Below are positions 1 to 12,113 of a stretch of 26,200 nucleotides of DNA, one piece after another. Under the pieces are notes generated by a model. The model was not told the DNA's origin. It worked only from the letters and a program-made list of their open reading frames with translations, and made no database searches. The stretch lies in contig JBBDQV010000139.1 of NCBI GenBank assembly GCA_040905845.1, forward strand, positions 1 through 26,200, written 5' to 3'. Source of the stretch: VGDP01 sp040905845 (GTDB lineage: Bacteria; Pseudomonadota; Alphaproteobacteria; SP197). The position numbers and the translations under genes are program-made. Position 1 is the first letter of the stretch. Each line of letters begins with the position of its first letter.

Positions 1-681
1 GACCGGGTCGAGGAGAAGGCGGCGGCGCTCGAGGCGATCCCCCGGTCAAGCCGGGGGACTGGCGCCCCGCCGCCGGCGCCGCGCTGGGACCAGGACTGGT
101 TCCCCCGGCTCGATGCCGCCGTCACCTACACCATGGTGCGCGCGGCCAAGCCGACGCTGGTGGTCGAGGTCGGCTCGGGCCACTCGACCCGGTTCATGGC
201 GCGCGCCGTCGCCGACGCGGGGCTGGCGACGCGCATCCGGGCGATCGATCCCAGCCCGCGCGCCCGCCTCGACGGCCTCGGGGTCGAGCACGTCGCGCTC
301 GATCTGCACCAAGCCGGCGACGACGTCTTCGCGGGCCTCGCGCCCGGCGACGTGCTGTTCGTCGATTCGAGCCACATCCTGATGCCGGGCACCGACGTAG
401 ACCGGCTGATCAACCGCGTGCTACCGGCGCTGCCCACGGGCGCGCTGGTCCACATCCACGACGTGTTCCTGCCCGACGACTATCCCACGAGCTGGGCGTG
501 GCGCGGCTACAACGAGCAGCTTGGCGTCGCGACGTTGATCGCGGGCGGCGGCTGGCAGCCGCTGTTCGCCAGCCGCTACGTCGCCACCCGCCACCCGGAA
601 TGGCTCACGCGCGGCGTGCTCGGCCGCCTGCCGCTCATGCCGGGCGCCTGCGAATCGAGCCTCTGGCTCAGGAAGCGGTGA
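1..681 (+). CDS. Class I SAM-dependent methyltransferase, 5' truncated by window edge
   Basis: The frame is open from base 1 to the TGA at 679-681, so the true start lies to the left. An internal ATG at 133 exists, but the upstream codons read as ordinary protein (WDQDWFPRLDAAVTYTMV), so the gene is longer than that. The Rossmann motif I is VVEVGSGHST, followed by the acidic strand end RAIDPS and then VLFVDSSH and HIHDVFLPDDYP. This pattern is typical of Methyltransf_24-type enzymes, which are often found in glycan or antibiotic clusters. The substrate cannot be told from the sequence. The gene converges on the 12-gene minus-strand run, with only 9 bases between the two stop codons. The fold assignment is firm; the specific activity is not. 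Confidence 0.85.
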   Translation, partial: DRVEEKAAALEAIPRSSRGTGAPPPAPRWDQDWFPRLDAAVTYTMVRAAKPTLVVEVGSGHSTRFMARAVADAGLATRIRAIDPSPRARLDGLGVEHVALDLHQAGDDVFAGLAPGDVLFVDSSHILMPGTDVDRLINRVLPALPTGALVHIHDVFLPDDYPTSWAWRGYNEQLGVATLIAGGGWQPLFASRYVATRHPEWLTRGVLGRLPLMPGACESSLWLRKR

Positions 682-690
682 GGCGAGCGC

Positions 691-2016
<1,326 letters not shown>

Positions 2017-2029
2017 GGCGCGTTCGGAC

Positions 2030-3202
2030 TCACCGGTACGGGTCGGCGGCGTCGCGCAGGCCGTCGCCCAGGAAGTTGAACGCGAGCACGACGATGACGA
2101 CCGGAGCGACCGGCATCATGAGCCAGGGGTAGAGCGCGACGACGTTGATGTTCTGCGCCTCGTTGAGCAGGACGCCCCAGCTCGTGATCGGCGGCCTGAG
2201 CCCCAAGCCGAGGAACGACAGCGCCGTTTCGCCGAGGATCATCGAGGGCACCGACAGCGTCGCCGAGGCGATCAGGTGGCTCGTGAAGCTTGGCATCAGG
2301 TGGCGGAAGATGATGCGCGGCGGCCGCGCGCCCAGCAGCATCGCGGCGGTGGCGAAGTCCTCCTCGCGCAACGCCAGCAGCTTCGAGCGCACGGCGCGCG
2401 CGAGCCCGGTCCAGTCCAGGAGGCCGAGGATGATGGTGATGCCGAAATAGATGATGATCGGGTTCCAGTTGACCGGCAGCGCCGCCGACAGCGCCATCCA
2501 GAGCGGCAGCTCCGGGAAGCTCCTGAGGATCTCGATCAGGCGCTGGACGATGCTGTCGACCCAGCCGCCGTAATAGCCGGCGAGGCCGCCGAACACGAGC
2601 CCGAGCACGAAGCTGATCGTGATGCCGACCAACCCGACGGACAGCGAGATGCGCGCGCCGATCACCATGCGCGACATCACGTCGCGCCCGAGCCGGTCGG
2701 TGCCGAACAGGAAGAACGAGCCGTCCTCGGCCGGGCAGACGAAGTGGAAGCGCATCGGCACCAGGCCCCAGAAAGCGTAGGCGTCGCCCAGGCAGAACAG
2801 GCGCAGCCGCTCGACCTTGGACGGATCGGGCGTGTAGACGCGCTTCAGCGTCTCCATGTCGAGCCGGTAGTCGTAGCCGTAGACGAAGGGGCCGACGAAC
2901 GCGCCGTCGTGGAACAGGCGGATCGTCTGGGGCGGCGCGTAGATGCGGTCGCTGTTGCGCGTGTGCAGGTTGTAGGGCGCGATGAACTCGGCGAACAGCA
3001 TGGTCGTGTAGCAGAACAGCAGCACCAGCCCCGAGGCCACCGCCAGCCGATGCCGGCGCAGCTTCCACCACATCAGGCGCCATTGCGAGGCGAGGTAGTA
3101 GCGCTCCTGCTCCTCGGTCATCGCCTCGACCGATTGAACGTCGAACGGCGCGCTCGAGACGTAACGGGCGATGCGCCCCTGGGCTTGGGTGTCGTGGTTC
3201 AT
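2030..3202 (-). CDS. OppC/DppC-type ABC transporter permease
   Basis: The protein has 390 residues and begins MNHDTQAQGR at the ATG at 3202. The stop of the upstream permease gene overlaps this start by one base (TGATG), which suggests translational coupling. A cytoplasmic N-terminal stretch with one membrane segment (VASGLVLLFCYTTMLFAEFI) is followed by a roughly 100-residue periplasmic loop and then FGTDRLGRDVMSRM, the hallmark of OppC/DppC permeases. Five more membrane segments follow, with an EAA-like loop (EEDFATAAMLLGA) that contacts the ATPase. The long loop and total length resemble the YejE and AgpC-like subgroup rather than classical DppC (about 300 residues). It is the inner-membrane half-channel that pairs with the gene just upstream. 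Family is certain; substrate is not. Confidence 0.93.
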   Translation of the reverse strand: MNHDTQAQGRIARYVSSAPFDVQSVEAMTEEQERYYLASQWRLMWWKLRRHRLAVASGLVLLFCYTTMLFAEFIAPYNLHTRNSDRIYAPPQTIRLFHDGAFVGPFVYGYDYRLDMETLKRVYTPDPSKVERLRLFCLGDAYAFWGLVPMRFHFVCPAEDGSFFLFGTDRLGRDVMSRMVIGARISLSVGLVGITISFVLGLVFGGLAGYYGGWVDSIVQRLIEILRSFPELPLWMALSAALPVNWNPIIIYFGITIILGLLDWTGLARAVRSKLLALREEDFATAAMLLGARPPRIIFRHLMPSFTSHLIASATLSVPSMILGETALSFLGLGLRPPITSWGVLLNEAQNINVVALYPWLMMPVAPVVIVVLAFNFLGDGLRDAADPYR

Positions 3203-4197
3203 CAGCGCGACACGCCGCCGCCGAGGCGGATGCGCGGATCGAGGAGGGCGAGCGCGATGTCCGAGACCAGCACGCCGAGCACGGTCAGGAACGCGAGGCA
3301 CATCAGGAACGAGCCCGCGAGGTACATGTCCTGGGTCCTGAGCGCGTTGAGCAGCATCGGCCCGGTGGTCGGCAGCGACAGCACGACCGAGACGATGGCC
3401 GCGCCCGAGATGATCTGGGGCAGCAGGTTGCCGATGTCGGCGATGAACGGGTTGAGCGACATGCGCAGCGGGTATTTGAACAGCGCGCGCAGCGGGTGCA
3501 TGCCCTTGGCCCGCGCGGTGACCACGTACTGCTTCTCCAGCTCGTCGAGCAGGTTCGCGCGCAGTCGCCGGATCTGGCCGGCGGTGCCCGAGGTGCCGAT
3601 CACGATCACCGGTACCCACAGGTGGGCGAGGATCGAGAAGAACTTGCCCCAGCTCCACGCCTGGTCCAGGTACTCGGGATCCATCAGCCCGCCGATCGAG
3701 GTGCCGAACCACACATTGGCGGCGTAGAGCAGCACCAGCGCGAACAGGAAGTTGGGCGTCGCCAGGCCGAGGAAGCCGAGCAAGGTCAACCCGTAGTCTG
3801 CGATCGAATACTGGTGCGTCGCCGAATAGACGCCGATCGGGAACGACACCAGATACGTGAACAGAATCGTCGAGAACGCGACGATGAACGTCAACAGGAG
3901 CTGGTCGCCGATGACCTCGGCGGCCGGCATGTTGAACTCGAACGACTGGCCGAAGTCGCCCTGCAAGAGGCCGCCGAGCCACACCAGGTACTGCTGCCAC
4001 ATCGGCCGGTCGAGCCCGTACTGCTGGCGCAGGAACTCGATCTTCTCGTCGGCCGCCTCGCCCTGGGCCTCGAGCTCGGCGACGTAGGTCGTCAGGTAGT
4101 CGCCCGGCGGAAGCTGGATGATGACGAACGTCAGCAGGCTGATCCCCAACAGCGTCGGGACCATGATGAGCACGCGATGGGCGATGTAGGCGAGCAC
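3202..4197 (-). CDS. OppB/DppB-type ABC transporter permease
   Basis: The protein has 331 residues and starts MLAYIAHRVLIMVPTLLGIS, the standard opening of OppB/DppB inner-membrane permeases: a first membrane helix followed by a periplasmic loop (QQYGLDRPMWQQYLVWL). The EAA-type coupling loop is in YVVTARAKGMHPLRALFKYPL. The length is typical. It begins 3 bases after the stop of the binding-protein gene and overlaps the next permease by one base. With that permease it would form the transmembrane channel of a SBP_bac_5-dependent importer. By family, substrates may be oligopeptides, or sugars and opines in some alphaproteobacterial members. The adjacent glycosyltransferase genes make oligosaccharide uptake worth considering, but this is inference. 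Confidence 0.94.
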   Translation of the reverse strand: MLAYIAHRVLIMVPTLLGISLLTFVIIQLPPGDYLTTYVAELEAQGEAADEKIEFLRQQYGLDRPMWQQYLVWLGGLLQGDFGQSFEFNMPAAEVIGDQLLLTFIVAFSTILFTYLVSFPIGVYSATHQYSIADYGLTLLGFLGLATPNFLFALVLLYAANVWFGTSIGGLMDPEYLDQAWSWGKFFSILAHLWVPVIVIGTSGTAGQIRRLRANLLDELEKQYVVTARAKGMHPLRALFKYPLRMSLNPFIADIGNLLPQIISGAAIVSVVLSLPTTGPMLLNALRTQDMYLAGSFLMCLAFLTVLGVLVSDIALALLDPRIRLGGGVSR

Positions 4198-4200
4198 GAC

Positions 4201-6116
4201 TCAGTTGCTCGCGACCGAGCCGGCGGAGGGCTCGAGCCAGAAGAAGTCGGGCCGGTAGACGCCGAACTGGGCGCCGGGCTCCCAGTTGAAGATCGCTTCC
4301 TCGGGCACGTTGTGCAGCTTGTCGTCGACGACCACCGGCTGCAACGCGCCGGCGATCAGGCCGATGGTGTAGACCTGCTCGGCGTTGACCGCGAGCATGC
4401 GCTGCCAGATCGCCGCGCGCTCGGCGTCCGTCTCCGCGTCGCGCCACGCCTCGTTGAGCGCGAGCAGCTCCTGCGCCTCGGGCAGGTCGACAGGCTCGCC
4501 CGCCTCGCCGCCGGTCTCGAAGTACTGGCCCCACATCGGCCACTGCAGCGACTGCTGGGTGGTCGGCGCGAACTCGTAGGGGCTCATGGCCGCGGTCGGC
4601 ACGCCGTTCTCGTAGCCGGTCCAGATCGACATCACCGTCTCGCCCGCGAACACGCGGTTGCGCAGCACCTCGCGCTGCATCGGCCGGGTATAGAGCTTGA
4701 CGCCGGCCTCGAGCCAACCGTCATGGACGAGCTCGAGCACGTCGGTCTCCTCGGTATTCTCGCCGGCGGTCTCGACCACGATCTCGAGCGGGCGTCCGTC
4801 GGGCAGCAGGCGCACGCCGCGCCCGTCGCGCTCGGTCAGCCCCATAGCGTCGAGCAGGGCGTTCGCCTGGTCCAGGTCGAACGATGCCCACGCCTGCTGA
4901 TAGTCCACGCGGAACAGGGGGCTGTCCGGCAGCACGGTGTTGGTGCCCTCGATCGCCAGCCCGTAATAGATGACCTGGTTGATCTCGTGCCGATTGATCG
5001 CGAGCGAGAGCGCGCGCCGGAAGCGCACGTCGCGGATCACGGCGCGCCACGCCGGGTCGGCGACGTTGAGGTTGGGGTAGAGCGCGAGCTGGGCGCCCAC
5101 GGCCGTTCGCCACAGCCGCACGTGGTAGCCGTTGCGCCCCTCGCCTTCCTTCAGGAACGTGTAGTTGCCGAAGTGGAGCCCGCGCGCCTGGAGTTCGGCC
5201 TCGCCGGCGCCCGCCTTGGCCGGGATCAGCTTGCTGTCGGCGACGTCGAGCACGACCCGGTCGATATAGGGCAACTGGCGACCGTCGGTGTCGAGGCGAT
5301 GGTAGTAGGGGTTGCGCACCGCGACAAACCGCTTGGCCGGCGCCGTGTTGGTGATGACCCACGGATGCAGGGTCGGCAGGTCGGGGTTGTCGAACCGGTA
5401 GAGGTTGTCGACGTTGTTGTGCAGCGCCGCCCAGTTGCGCTCGCCCGACTCGGCGACCATGGCCTCGAGCACCGCGGGGTCGGCGTAGCGGGCATGGAAC
5501 GGCTTCAGGTAGTGCGCCGGCGCGTAAATGAAGAGCGGCGTGGTCGCGGCCATGGCGGGCAGGAAGAACGGGTTCGACCGCGCCCAACTGTAGCGTACCG
5601 TCACCTCGTCTAGGATCTCGACGAGCGGCGGCTCGCCGTCGACGATCAGCACCTGGGGTGGGCCGGTCGGGCTCAGCTCCTCGTCGTTCGCGACGTCCTC
5701 CCACCAGTAGCGGAAGTCCTCGGCGGTGAACGGCTGGCCGTCGGACCACTTGTGGCCGCGGCGCAGGCGCATGGTGAAGACGCGCCCGTCGGTCACCGTC
5801 ACCTCGGCGAGCAGGTCGGGGTAGAGATCGTACGCCGTGTCGTAGCCGACCAGCCGGGCATAGCCCAAGGCGGCGAGCAGGCGCGTGTCCTTCTCGCGAT
5901 GGACCATGGTGTGGAGATCACCGCCATAGGCGCCGAGCGTCTGCCCTGGGCCCGGCTCGACCACGAGCGGATCGGCCGGCACGCGCAGGGCGACCGGCGG
6001 CATCTCGCCGCGCAGCACCGCGTCGGCGAAGGCGGGCGGCTCGACCGGCGTCAGCGCGGCCCCGAGTCCCGGCGCGAGCGCGAGCGCGAGCCCAAGGAGA
6101 CTGGCGGCGGTGCGTC

Positions 6117-6120
<4 letters not shown>
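4201..6120 (-). CDS. ABC transporter substrate-binding protein, SBP_bac_5 family
   Basis: The protein has 639 residues from a GTG start at 6120, which overlaps the stop of the ATPase gene by four bases (GTGA). A signal peptide covers about residues 1-22 (MRRTAASLLGLALALAPGLG), so the product is periplasmic. Family markers are YGGDLHTMVHREK near the mature N-terminus, FTMRLRRGHKWSDGQPFTAEDF, and RDVRFRRALSLAINRHEINQ in the middle. At about 640 residues it is longer than typical OppA/DppA (about 535). It resembles the large subgroup that includes AgpA-like binding proteins for galactosides and opines. It is the ligand-recognition subunit of the importer encoded by the surrounding genes. Substrate is unknown; an oligosaccharide or glycopeptide fits the neighbours but is not proven by sequence. 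Confidence 0.93.
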
Positions 6121-7990
<1,870 letters not shown>

Positions 7991-7994
<4 letters not shown>

Positions 7995-8509
7995 GCGCCG
8001 CCCGCCCACCCGAGGCGCGAGCCCGCCTCGCCGTCGGTGGCGAGCCCGAGGGCGCCGAGGTTGGCCCGGGTCGTGTCGCTGACGCCGACGCCGTTGGCAC
8101 GTGCCGCCTCCCAAGCGGCCCGGACGATGGCATCGAACCCTTCGAGGCTCGATTCGACGGTGATCGATCGGCCCCGACCGCGCAGCCGAAGCTGCATCCA
8201 GCCGCGCGATCGGTCGCGCTTGGTGGCGTAGAACCGGAGGCTTAGCGAGGAGAGCTCGCGCCACGGCATGGTCGTGCCGAGCGGGCCTTGGGCGCTGATC
8301 GACTCGTCGTCGCACGCGATCCAGGTCGCCTGGCGCGCGGCGGTGCGCGCGCCGAACGCGGCGAACAGCGCCGCCATGACGCCGAGCGTCCAGGCGACCG
8401 CGGGCGCGGCCGGGACCAGGGCGAGCGGCCCGGCGGTAAGAGCCAGCCCGGCCCCCGCCCGCGCGTAGTCGAGCGCGAGCACCCGTCCGGGATAACGGTG
8501 ACGGCTCAC
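7991..8509 (-). CDS. Small membrane protein with PH-like cytoplasmic domain, function unknown
   Basis: The protein has 172 residues from the GTG at 8509, which overlaps the deacetylase stop by four bases (GTGA). The same four-base coupling links its own stop to the ATPase gene. Two hydrophobic helices occupy about residues 15-57 (LALTAGPLALVPAAPAVAW and LGVMAALFAAFG). A beta-rich segment follows, with WIACDDESISAQGPLGTTMPWRELSSLSLRFY, the pattern seen in bacterial PH-like or YcxB-like domains: a short strand, then a conserved W before the next strand. I do not recognise a specific family. Its position between glycan genes and an importer suggests an envelope role, but this is only context. 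Confidence 0.75.
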
Positions 8510-9267
8510 GGCGGGCCGGCCTCCAACGCGTCCGACAGGCCGACGAAGACCGTCCCGGCGCGGCCACGGACCGCTCCGACGAAGTCGGCGACGAAGCGCC
8601 AGCACGCCGCGTCGTGCACGGCGTGGTGGGTCAGCAACCCGGTCGGCTCGCAGCGGTCCGCCGCGCCGGTCCGCCGCGCGCGGAGATGGGCGACCGCGGC
8701 TTTCAACGCTTCGTTCTCCCCGACGAATCGTCGGCCATCATGCCATGCCACGATGTCCACATGTGTGTTGACTTCGGCAAGGGGGGCGCTCCGGCCGCGC
8801 GGGCCAAATCGAGACAGCCCACGATAGCCGAGCGCGGGCAGGCGCGCCACGATCGCGCCGGCGATGCGGTTCCACGGCGGCACCAACACGGCGTGCCAGC
8901 GCCGGCCCAGGCGGGACGCGCCCACCCCAAGACCGCGGACGAGGTCGCCTTCGATCTCGGCCGCGCCACGCGCGCCGCCCAGTTCGATCTTCTTCTCGCC
9001 GGGCCGGGCGTGATTGGCGTGATCCCAGCCGTGCTGGACGACGGCGACGTCCGCCTCGCCGGCAAGCCGTTCGATCGCCGCCCCGTCGAGCCGGGCCGGC
9101 ACCGCGGCGATGCACAGCGGCACGGCCAGCGCGCGGCGCAAGGCGAGCAGGCGCGCGAGCTCCGGCGTCGCGGCCCCGGCGTCGTCGTCGCGCCACCAGA
9201 AGCTCGCGACGAGGCCGAGGCCGTCCCAATTGTCGAGTTCGTCAGCGAGCGCGCTCCAGGTCGGCAT
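8506..9267 (-). CDS. NodB-like polysaccharide deacetylase family protein
   Basis: The protein has 253 residues from the ATG at 9267 (MPTWSALADELDNW). A start 12 codons further upstream is possible but lies deeper inside the preceding glycosyltransferase gene. The motif FWWRDDDAG (residues 23-31) supplies the acidic catalytic and metal residues. HGWDHANH (79-86) matches the metal-binding HxxxH-type motif, and LVPPWNRI matches the third NodB motif. THHAVHD near the C-terminus may contribute the last conserved His. Members deacetylate or hydrolyse N-acetylated sugars in polysaccharides, and this subgroup is often found beside glycosyltransferases. No signal peptide is visible, so it would act in the cytoplasm, on a precursor rather than a finished surface polymer. 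It overlaps the upstream gene by 26 bases. Confidence 0.85.
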   Translation of the reverse strand: MPTWSALADELDNWDGLGLVASFWWRDDDAGAATPELARLLALRRALAVPLCIAAVPARLDGAAIERLAGEADVAVVQHGWDHANHARPGEKKIELGGARGAAEIEGDLVRGLGVGASRLGRRWHAVLVPPWNRIAGAIVARLPALGYRGLSRFGPRGRSAPLAEVNTHVDIVAWHDGRRFVGENEALKAAVAHLRARRTGAADRCEPTGLLTHHAVHDAACWRFVADFVGAVRGRAGTVFVGLSDALEAGPP

Positions 9268-10393
9268 GGCCCAGGGTGGCCCAGGTCTCCAGCAAGGCGG
9301 CACTCGTGTCCGCGCCGTCGAGGGCGACGGCGGCCACGTCGGGTTTGGGCGCCGTCAGGGCCCGGCGCACGGCCGCCGCGAGCGATGCGGGCGCGAGCAC
9401 GGACTCGTCGAGCAGCTCGACCAGACCGCGCGCGGCCAACCGGCTCGCCCGCAGGGTCTGCTCGGTCTGCCCGTCGGCCGCGAAAGGCACGATCACCCCC
9501 CGTGCGCGCGCCGCCAGGACATCCACGACAGTATTATAGCCACCCTGGGACACGGAGACACGGCAGTTCGCGAGCAGGGCCCGAAAGTCGGCACGATTCG
9601 GCTCGACGATCGCATTGCCGGGCACCTCCGCCGGGCGCCACGCCGTGCCACGGCCGACGAGAACTCGCCAGGTCACGCCGGGGACCACCCGGGCGGCGCC
9701 GAGGGCGGCCCGGTAGAGCGGGGCACCCACCGCGCCGCCCCCGGCGGAGACGACGATCTCGCCCTCGCCGGGCCCGCCCGCCCGGCGCGGAACCGGGGCC
9801 GCCGCGACGTAACCCGTGTAGACCAGACGATCGGCGATGGAGGGCGCTGGCGGGAAGCTCGCCTCGAACGGGATCAGGCGGGGATCGCCATGGACCATGA
9901 CGGCGTCGAGCTCGGCGCGCGCCCGCTCGGCCATCGCCGCGAGGCGAGCCGGGTCCGATTGGGCGGTCAGGACGTCGCGCACCGAGCCGACGGTCACCGC
10001 TGGGGGCCCGAGCGCCCGCGCCGCCGCGAGCAGGGCAGCGAACTCGCGCGCGAGCTTGCGCCGGCCGAACGGATATTGCTCGACGACGACGACGTGGGGC
10101 CGGGCGTCCCCGAGCGCGCCCTGTAGGGCCTGCCGGCGCCGGGCGAACAGGCCTTCGTCCGCATCGCGCCCCTCGGCATCGAGCAGCCGGGCGAACGTCG
10201 CGTCGGCGGCGCGCAGCGGCGGCAGCTGGACCAACCGGGCCGGCCCCGGATCGAGGCCCGGCACCGGCATGCCGCCGCTCGCGAGCACGACATCGACACC
10301 GCGCCGGGCCAGCGCGCCGGCGATCAGCGCCGTGCGCGCCAGGTGGCCGGTGCCGAGCAGATGGGTGACGGCGAAGAGGACGCGCCGGCTCAC
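9242..10393 (-). CDS. MurG-like (GT-B) glycosyltransferase
   Basis: The protein has 383 residues from the GTG at 10393, which overlaps the phosphatase stop by four bases (GTGA). The N-terminal motif HLLGTGHLAR (residues 11-20) is the GxGH glycine loop of MurG-like and COG4671-like GT-B enzymes. The C-terminal half contains RVSVSQGGYNTVVDVLA, the donor-binding 'GGxNT' region, followed by VIVPFAADGQTEQTLRA. No signal peptide or membrane segment is seen, so it probably works at the cytoplasmic face. It is related in layout and motifs to the first gene of the operon (13383-14597), so the operon has two members of this family. Donor and acceptor are not predictable. Confidence 0.87.
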   Translation of the reverse strand: MSRRVLFAVTHLLGTGHLARTALIAGALARRGVDVVLASGGMPVPGLDPGPARLVQLPPLRAADATFARLLDAEGRDADEGLFARRRQALQGALGDARPHVVVVEQYPFGRRKLAREFAALLAAARALGPPAVTVGSVRDVLTAQSDPARLAAMAERARAELDAVMVHGDPRLIPFEASFPPAPSIADRLVYTGYVAAAPVPRRAGGPGEGEIVVSAGGGAVGAPLYRAALGAARVVPGVTWRVLVGRGTAWRPAEVPGNAIVEPNRADFRALLANCRVSVSQGGYNTVVDVLAARARGVIVPFAADGQTEQTLRASRLAARGLVELLDESVLAPASLAAAVRRALTAPKPDVAAVALDGADTSAALLETWATLGHADLERAR

Positions 10394-10980
10394 GTCGGGG
10401 GCGCGAGCGCCACGTTGAGCCGGTCGACGGTCGGCTTGCCGGCCGCGTCGAGCACAAGGAGGTGGGCCGCGCCGAACTCGATCCGGATCGGCGGCTCGCC
10501 CAAGAAGTCCCAGCCGGTGGCGAGCCCGACGATCGCGCGAATGACCCCCTTGTGGATGATGGCCGAGACCGGGCGCCGGTCGGCCGCGATCTCGGCGAGC
10601 CATGGGCACACGCGTTCCTGGACCTGGCGCGGGCTCTCGCCGCCGGGCGGGCGGAAATCGAGCCCGCGGTTCTCGTTGGCGGCGACGCCCTCCGGGTCGT
10701 CGAGGCGCAGGTCGGCGAGGCTCTTGCCCTCCCACAACCCCCAGTCCATCTCGATCAGGCGCGGCTCGACGGTGGCGGCGACGCCGAGAATGGCGGCGGT
10801 TTCGCGCGCCCGGACCAGCGGGCTCGTGATCCAGCGCGCGCCGTGCGTCTCATCGGGGAGGCGCCAGGAGGCGACCTCGGCGCGGCCCGCTTCGCTCAGC
10901 GGCACGTCGAGCCGACCCTTGAGCCGTCGTTCGGCCGAGGCCGAAGTGCGGCCGTGGCGCAGCAGCACGAGCGGCGTCAC
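10390..10980 (-). CDS. Histidine phosphatase (phosphoglycerate-mutase-like) family protein
   Basis: The protein has 196 residues from the GTG at 10980, overlapping the glycosyltransferase stop by four bases (GTGA). The catalytic motif LLRHGRT places the phosphorylated His at residue 9. The second conserved His is in IIHKGV (H143), where the usual 'sHgg' becomes 'IHKG'. The proton donor region IEMDWGLWEGKS is typical of the cobC/GpmB-like branch. Members dephosphorylate small molecules such as sugar phosphates and nucleotide intermediates. Its position between glycosyltransferases suggests it acts on a phosphorylated sugar or sugar-lipid intermediate; that is inference from position only. Confidence 0.92.
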   Translation of the reverse strand: MTPLVLLRHGRTSASAERRLKGRLDVPLSEAGRAEVASWRLPDETHGARWITSPLVRARETAAILGVAATVEPRLIEMDWGLWEGKSLADLRLDDPEGVAANENRGLDFRPPGGESPRQVQERVCPWLAEIAADRRPVSAIIHKGVIRAIVGLATGWDFLGEPPIRIEFGAAHLLVLDAAGKPTVDRLNVALAPPT

Positions 10981-12107
10981 GGCGCCAGCCCGGCGATGCG
11001 GAAGGCGCGCTCGAGCGCGCGCGCCGCTCTGGCGGGCCCGTGTCGGCCAGCGACCCAGGCGCGCGCGCGCGCGCCGAGGCTCGTCCTGAGCGCCGGCTCG
11101 TCGAGCAGTCGGCGGACGGCGCCCGCGAATGCCGCGTCGTCCTGGGCCGCGACCAGCAGGCCCGAGCGGCCGTCGCGAACCACCGCGCGCACGCCCGGCT
11201 CATCGCCCGCGATCACGGGGCAGCCCGCCGCCTGAGCTTCGAGGTACGCCATGCCGTACGCCTCGCCGATCCCCGGCCACACGAAGATGTCCGCCGCGGC
11301 GTAATACGCCGGTAACACGGCGGGAGGCAATGCCCCGAGGAACGCGACGTGGCGCGGGCCGAGGCGCTCGAGCGCGGCGCGACAGTCGACCGCCGCCGTC
11401 CCGTCGCCGACGACGACGAGCCGCCAGGGCCGGTCCATGACCCGCGCGAGCGCGGCGCCCAGCCGACGATAGGACTCGAGCTTGGCGCCGGGCCGCATCA
11501 TCGCGACCGCGAGCAGCCAGGGTTGGGCGGGATCGAGCCCGTGGCGCCGGGCGATGCGCCCGCGCCCGCCCCGAGCGGCGCCGAACGGTGCCGGATCGAG
11601 GAACGGCGGCAGTGGGATCAGTCGTCGGCGCGGCACGATGCGCGCGAGCCCGGCGCGGTCGAGGGCGGTCATGGCCAGCACGGCGTCGGCCCCGGCGATC
11701 GCTTCGCGTGCCGCCTGGAACCCGCGCGACCACGGGCCGTCAGCCTGCTTGGCGGCGTGGGATGCCTCGGCGATCACGTAGGGGATGCCGAGACGCCGGG
11801 CGACGGTGGGTCCGATCCAGTCGGGCGCCTTGTGGTAGAGGTGATAGGTGAACCAGACGTCGGGCCGCCAGGCGCGGCGTGCGCCGTAGAGCGCGCCGAG
11901 CCGCTCGACCTCGGCGCTGCCCCGTGCCTCGATCCGGCGTTGTCGGGAGCGATCGCCACGACCCTCGAACGCGCGCAGCCGGGAGGCCACGCGGACGTCG
12001 TGGCCGCCGGCGGCCAGCGCCGAGATCAACGCCCGCGCCATGCGCCGGTCGCCCGACGGCACCCGGTGGTCCGGCGGCTTCATGGGCGCGTAGAACGCGA
12101 CGCGCAT
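10977..12107 (-). CDS. Glycosyltransferase family 4 (GT-B fold)
   Basis: The protein has 376 residues from the ATG at 12107, beginning MRVAFYAPMKPPDHRVPSGDRR. The N-terminal acceptor domain includes a His/Tyr-rich segment (WFTYHLYHKAPDWIGP). The C-terminal donor domain shows AYYAAADIFVWPGIGEAYGMAYLEAQAAGCPVI, the E(x7)E nucleotide-sugar signature of GT4. GVRAVVRDGRSGLLV follows. It starts 6 bases after the stop of the preceding glycosyltransferase and couples to the phosphatase gene by a four-base overlap. It is a cytoplasmic retaining transferase; the sugar is not predictable. Family is secure. Confidence 0.94.
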   Translation of the reverse strand: MRVAFYAPMKPPDHRVPSGDRRMARALISALAAGGHDVRVASRLRAFEGRGDRSRQRRIEARGSAEVERLGALYGARRAWRPDVWFTYHLYHKAPDWIGPTVARRLGIPYVIAEASHAAKQADGPWSRGFQAAREAIAGADAVLAMTALDRAGLARIVPRRRLIPLPPFLDPAPFGAARGGRGRIARRHGLDPAQPWLLAVAMMRPGAKLESYRRLGAALARVMDRPWRLVVVGDGTAAVDCRAALERLGPRHVAFLGALPPAVLPAYYAAADIFVWPGIGEAYGMAYLEAQAAGCPVIAGDEPGVRAVVRDGRSGLLVAAQDDAAFAGAVRRLLDEPALRTSLGARARAWVAGRHGPARAARALERAFRIAGLAP

Positions 12108-12113
12108 GGCGGC

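Noticed and set aside
3203..4717. Extension of the OppC-like protein to a start at 4717 (895 codons)
   Set aside because: The upstream part is out of frame with the real OppB and binding-protein genes and gives Arg/Ala-rich nonsense; the coupled ATG at 3202 is the natural start.
3496..5613. 705-codon plus-strand open frame opposite the binding-protein and permease genes
   Set aside because: No recognisable domain; composition is that of an antisense frame, and the opposite strand encodes well-supported proteins.
11040..11090. GC-alternating tract (CGCGCGCGC) in the GT4 gene
   Set aside because: It encodes ordinary Ala/Arg residues of the protein C-terminus; nothing beyond base composition is needed to explain it.
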